25,901 nt of DNA from DASQDT01 sp036380435. Its GTDB lineage: Bacteria > Acidobacteriota > Blastocatellia > Pyrinomonadales > Pyrinomonadaceae. The position numbers and the translations under genes were made by a program. The stretch spans positions 1 through 25,901 of the forward strand of contig DASVES010000451.1 of NCBI GenBank assembly GCA_036380435.1, in the 5' to 3' direction. The notes beneath the pieces are model-generated. The model had not been told where the DNA came from. It ran no database searches and saw only the letters and a list, made by a program, of their open reading frames with translations. This document shows positions 23,616 to 25,901 of this stretch, in pieces. Every line of letters begins with the position of its first letter. Within the stretch, counting starts at the first letter, position 1.

Positions 23616-23640
23616 GCGCGCGTCGCGGCCTTCGCGTCAG
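23612..23640. terminator. Possible shared hairpin at convergent gene ends
   Basis: CTGAGCGCG (23612-23620) can pair with CGCGTCAG (23633-23640) with one bulged base. Each arm contains the stop codon of one of the two convergent genes. No T-run follows on either side, so termination is only suggested. Confidence 0.3.
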
Positions 23641-25901
23641 CCGGGGTCAGCTACTTCCTCATGCTCCACCTGCGCGCCCGGCGTTGTAGACATCAAACGC
23701 CTTACTTCATCCTTCAGCTTTTGTGCAAGAAGAGTGTAGCCGTCATCACCGCCGGGCGCCTGTAGCTCCTGCGCTTTGAAGTCCAACGGCTTGCCGAAAA
23801 CGATCTCGACGGGCGCGAGGTGAATCCGGTTAGCGCCTTTTCGCCAAACATTGAACGAACCTTTAATCGCCGTCGGCACCACGGACAGGCCCAACTCCTG
23901 CGCCAACACGGGCGCTCCCTTCTTGAAACTCTGAAGCTGGCCGTCACAGCTCAAGCCCCCCTCGGGGAAGATGAGCAGGATTTTATTTGCCTTGAGAATG
24001 ATGGCGCTGACCTTCATCGCGCGCACGAGGTCGGTGTTGGCGTCGATGGGCACGACCTTACCGATGCGCGCGATTGAATCCTTGAGGCCGCCGCTGAAGA
24101 AAGGCGTGTAGCCGAGCGAGTAGAGTTGTTTGAAGATGGAGTAAGGGAGAACCGCGGTGACTAAAAGGCCGTCGAGGTAGCTCTGATGGTTGGGACAGAT
24201 GAGGTACGGCCCCGCGGGGGGGAGATTGTCGATGCCTCTGACTTTGAGCCTGAACAGGATTTTTGATGACAGGAGAAATAATTTGAGCAGAAGGAAATAG
24301 ACGTAGGTCAGCACGCCCGGAGACTTGTGGACATACTCGTCGGCCACCTCATCGCTGTTCGCCGAATCCAGCATCTCTTTCCAGGTGACGCCGCCCGCCG
24401 CCGTGTGCCCGCCGCCGGCGCTCGGGCCTTCGCCCAGTTTGCCCTCCACCGCCCTCAGGAGTTCGCGGACGGTTAAGACCTGACTGGCGGCCGCGGCGTC
24501 GAGCCGGACACCCAGGGCCTGCTCGATGTTCACAATCAGCTCGGTGCGCTGGAGGGAGTCGAAACCGAGGTCAAGCTCAAGGTTCATGTCCGGGTGCAAC
24601 TCGCCTTCGGCGCGAGACAGTTGGCGAATCACGTCGAGCACTCGCCGCGACGCCTCCTGTTCGAGCAGGCGTTCGTCGCCCTCGACAAAATTGTATTGCG
24701 CCGCCGGCGCGGAACTGGCCGCCGCGCCCGCGGGGCCGGGAGCCTGCTGCTTCTGCACCAACCATCTCTGGAGCTTCTTGGTCGAAGTGCGCGGCAGAGG
24801 CTCCGTTTGAATGTCGTAGGAGAGAATTCTTTTGTACCGGGGCAGAGACACCGACAGAAGCTCCACGTCCGAGCGGATGGCCTCTCGGGAATTGACGATC
24901 TTGAGCTGCTTCAGATAATCGAAGTCCGGCACGATGACGGCGTGCAGCCGCTCGGATTGCGCGTAGCCGGTGGAGTCGGCCGCGCCGAGCACGCACATCT
25001 CCTTGATGTGCTGGCTCTGCATGTAGTGGCGCTCCACCTCTTCGGGGTAGACCTTCTTCCCGGAGCTGAGGACGATCAACTCCTTCTTGCGGCCGGTGAT
25101 GTAATAGTTGCCGCCAGTGTCCATGCGGCCGAGATCGCCGGTGTGAAACCACCCGTCGCGGAGCACCTGCGCCGTCGCCTCGGGGTTGTTGAAATAGCCG
25201 CGCATCAGGGTCGGCCCGGAGATGGCGAGTTCCCCTTCTCCCGCTTCGTCCGGGTCAACGATTTTGACCTTCACGCCGGGGCCGGGAATGCCGGCCGAGC
25301 CGATGACATTTTTAAAGTACGGGGTGAAGGCGCCGCCGCCGAAGGTCTCGGTGAGCGCGTAGCCCTGTTGGACGGTGAAGCCGAGGGCGTAGAAATCACG
25401 AATGATTTTCGGGTCGAAATAAGAAGCGGCGCTGATGAGTAAGCGCAGATGGCCGCCGAAAGTCTGGTGTACGCGGGAGAAAATCTTTCGGCCCATGTTC
25501 AGACCCGTCGCCTGTCTGAGCAGGAACGACAGACGCAGCAAGGCCCGGAAGATGAGCCGGACGGGCCGGGGCTTGCGCCCGACCTCCTCGAAGATTTTTT
25601 TATGAAGCAGGTAGAAGACCTGCGGCACGGCCGGGAAGATGGTGACACGAGCGCGCTGCAAAGTCTTCAGGAGTTCGACGCTGTTGAGCGCGCGCAGGTA
25701 GGTGACGCCCGCGCCCGTCGCCAGCGGCATCAGGATGTTGGCCAGCGAGGCGAAGACGTGATGCGCCGGGACAACGGCGAGGACGTTGTCGCCGGGAATG
25801 AACTCGATGTACTGCTTCAGCGACAAGACGCCGGCGGCCACGGCCCCGTGCTCGATGACCACCCCTTTGGGCTTCCCCGTGGTGCCGGACGTGTAGAAGA
25901 T
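23637..25901 (-). CDS. Acyl-adenylating enzyme-acyl carrier-PlsC acyltransferase fusion, 5' end outside the window
   Basis: The frame is open to the right edge, and its first residues (FYTSGTTGKPKG) are the AMP-binding P-loop, so the N-terminal part of the protein is missing. The visible 754 residues carry the rest of the adenylating domain (about 1-385: GYALTETFGGG, WFHTGDLG, ITGRKKELIVLSSGKKVYPE, and the C-terminal lysine motif PRTSTKKLQR). An acyl carrier domain follows at about 413-490, with the phosphopantetheine serine 449 in LGFDSLQ. Last is a PlsC/LPLAT acyltransferase (about 540-735) with NHQSYLD (571-577) and FPEGG (645-649). The three parts imply that a fatty acid is activated, loaded on the built-in carrier and passed to a lysophospholipid or similar acceptor. 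E. coli Aas joins the first and last activities in the opposite order and lacks a carrier domain. The hydrophobic stretch before the PlsC part suggests membrane association. Confidence 0.92.
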   Translation of the reverse strand: MFYTSGTTGKPKGVVIEHGAVAAGVLSLKQYIEFIPGDNVLAVVPAHHVFASLANILMPLATGAGVTYLRALNSVELLKTLQRARVTIFPAVPQVFYLLHKKIFEEVGRKPRPVRLIFRALLRLSFLLRQATGLNMGRKIFSRVHQTFGGHLRLLISAASYFDPKIIRDFYALGFTVQQGYALTETFGGGAFTPYFKNVIGSAGIPGPGVKVKIVDPDEAGEGELAISGPTLMRGYFNNPEATAQVLRDGWFHTGDLGRMDTGGNYYITGRKKELIVLSSGKKVYPEEVERHYMQSQHIKEMCVLGAADSTGYAQSERLHAVIVPDFDYLKQLKIVNSREAIRSDVELLSVSLPRYKRILSYDIQTEPLPRTSTKKLQRWLVQKQQAPGPAGAAASSAPAAQYNFVEGDERLLEQEASRRVLDVIRQLSRAEGELHPDMNLELDLGFDSLQRTELIVNIEQALGVRLDAAAASQVLTVRELLRAVEGKLGEGPSAGGGHTAAGGVTWKEMLDSANSDEVADEYVHKSPGVLTYVYFLLLKLFLLSSKILFRLKVRGIDNLPPAGPYLICPNHQSYLDGLLVTAVLPYSIFKQLYSLGYTPFFSGGLKDSIARIGKVVPIDANTDLVRAMKVSAIILKANKILLIFPEGGLSCDGQLQSFKKGAPVLAQELGLSVVPTAIKGSFNVWRKGANRIHLAPVEIVFGKPLDFKAQELQAPGGDDGYTLLAQKLKDEVRRLMSTTPGAQVEHEEVADPG

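Overview
The window is a GC-rich bacterial chromosome segment that looks like Acidobacteriota, probably class Blastocatellia. This rests on the company of genes and not on a marker gene: a TIGR02999-type ECF sigma factor directly upstream of a Ser/Thr kinase carrying TolB-like and TPR domains, secreted S46, M24 and M55 peptidases, a free-standing TonB C-terminal domain, and Crp/Fnr and NarL regulators of the kind common in that phylum. No rRNA, tRNA, CRISPR array, transposase or phage gene was seen.

Left part (1-8.6 kb), almost entirely minus strand. In transcription order from the right: a small unknown protein (84 aa), a secreted aminopeptidase P (M24B), a secreted DppA-type D-aminopeptidase (M55), a secreted protein with duplicated beta-rich domains and carboxypeptidase-regulatory-like folds, a secreted S46 dipeptidyl-peptidase with an added TonB C-terminal domain, and a DUF3667 membrane protein. 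Three exported peptidases in about 7 kb suggest extracellular or periplasmic peptide use.

Middle (8.65-16.35 kb), plus strand. A strong sigma70-type promoter drives an ECF sigma factor. A 114-nt near-perfect hairpin follows, beginning in the sigma stop codon, and then a single 2256-residue Ser/Thr protein kinase. Behind the kinase domain are three full copies of a TolB-like plus TPR module of about 490 aa and a fourth TPR-only copy. No anti-sigma factor is present, so the kinase is the natural candidate for controlling the sigma factor. This is the most distinctive locus of the window.

Right-centre (16.35-21.65 kb), minus strand. It holds a small membrane or exported protein, a PilZ-like protein behind a possible sigma54 promoter, a Crp/Fnr regulator closed by a textbook intrinsic terminator, a single-domain response regulator, and a NarL-type response regulator next to its probable PAS histidine kinase. 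A 30-bp perfect inverted repeat made of heptamers separates the last two.

Right end (22-25.9 kb). There is an unrecognised 240-aa protein, a nested pair of inverted repeats, a SAM methyltransferase, and, convergent to it, a truncated multidomain enzyme (acyl-adenylating domain, acyl carrier domain, PlsC acyltransferase) that runs off the window edge.

A theme across the whole window is a set of six intergenic inverted-repeat elements. They share no sequence but have similar architecture: roughly 27-31-bp arms, several built from short tandem units, sometimes one inside another. Two of them lie between partner genes of a signalling pair.
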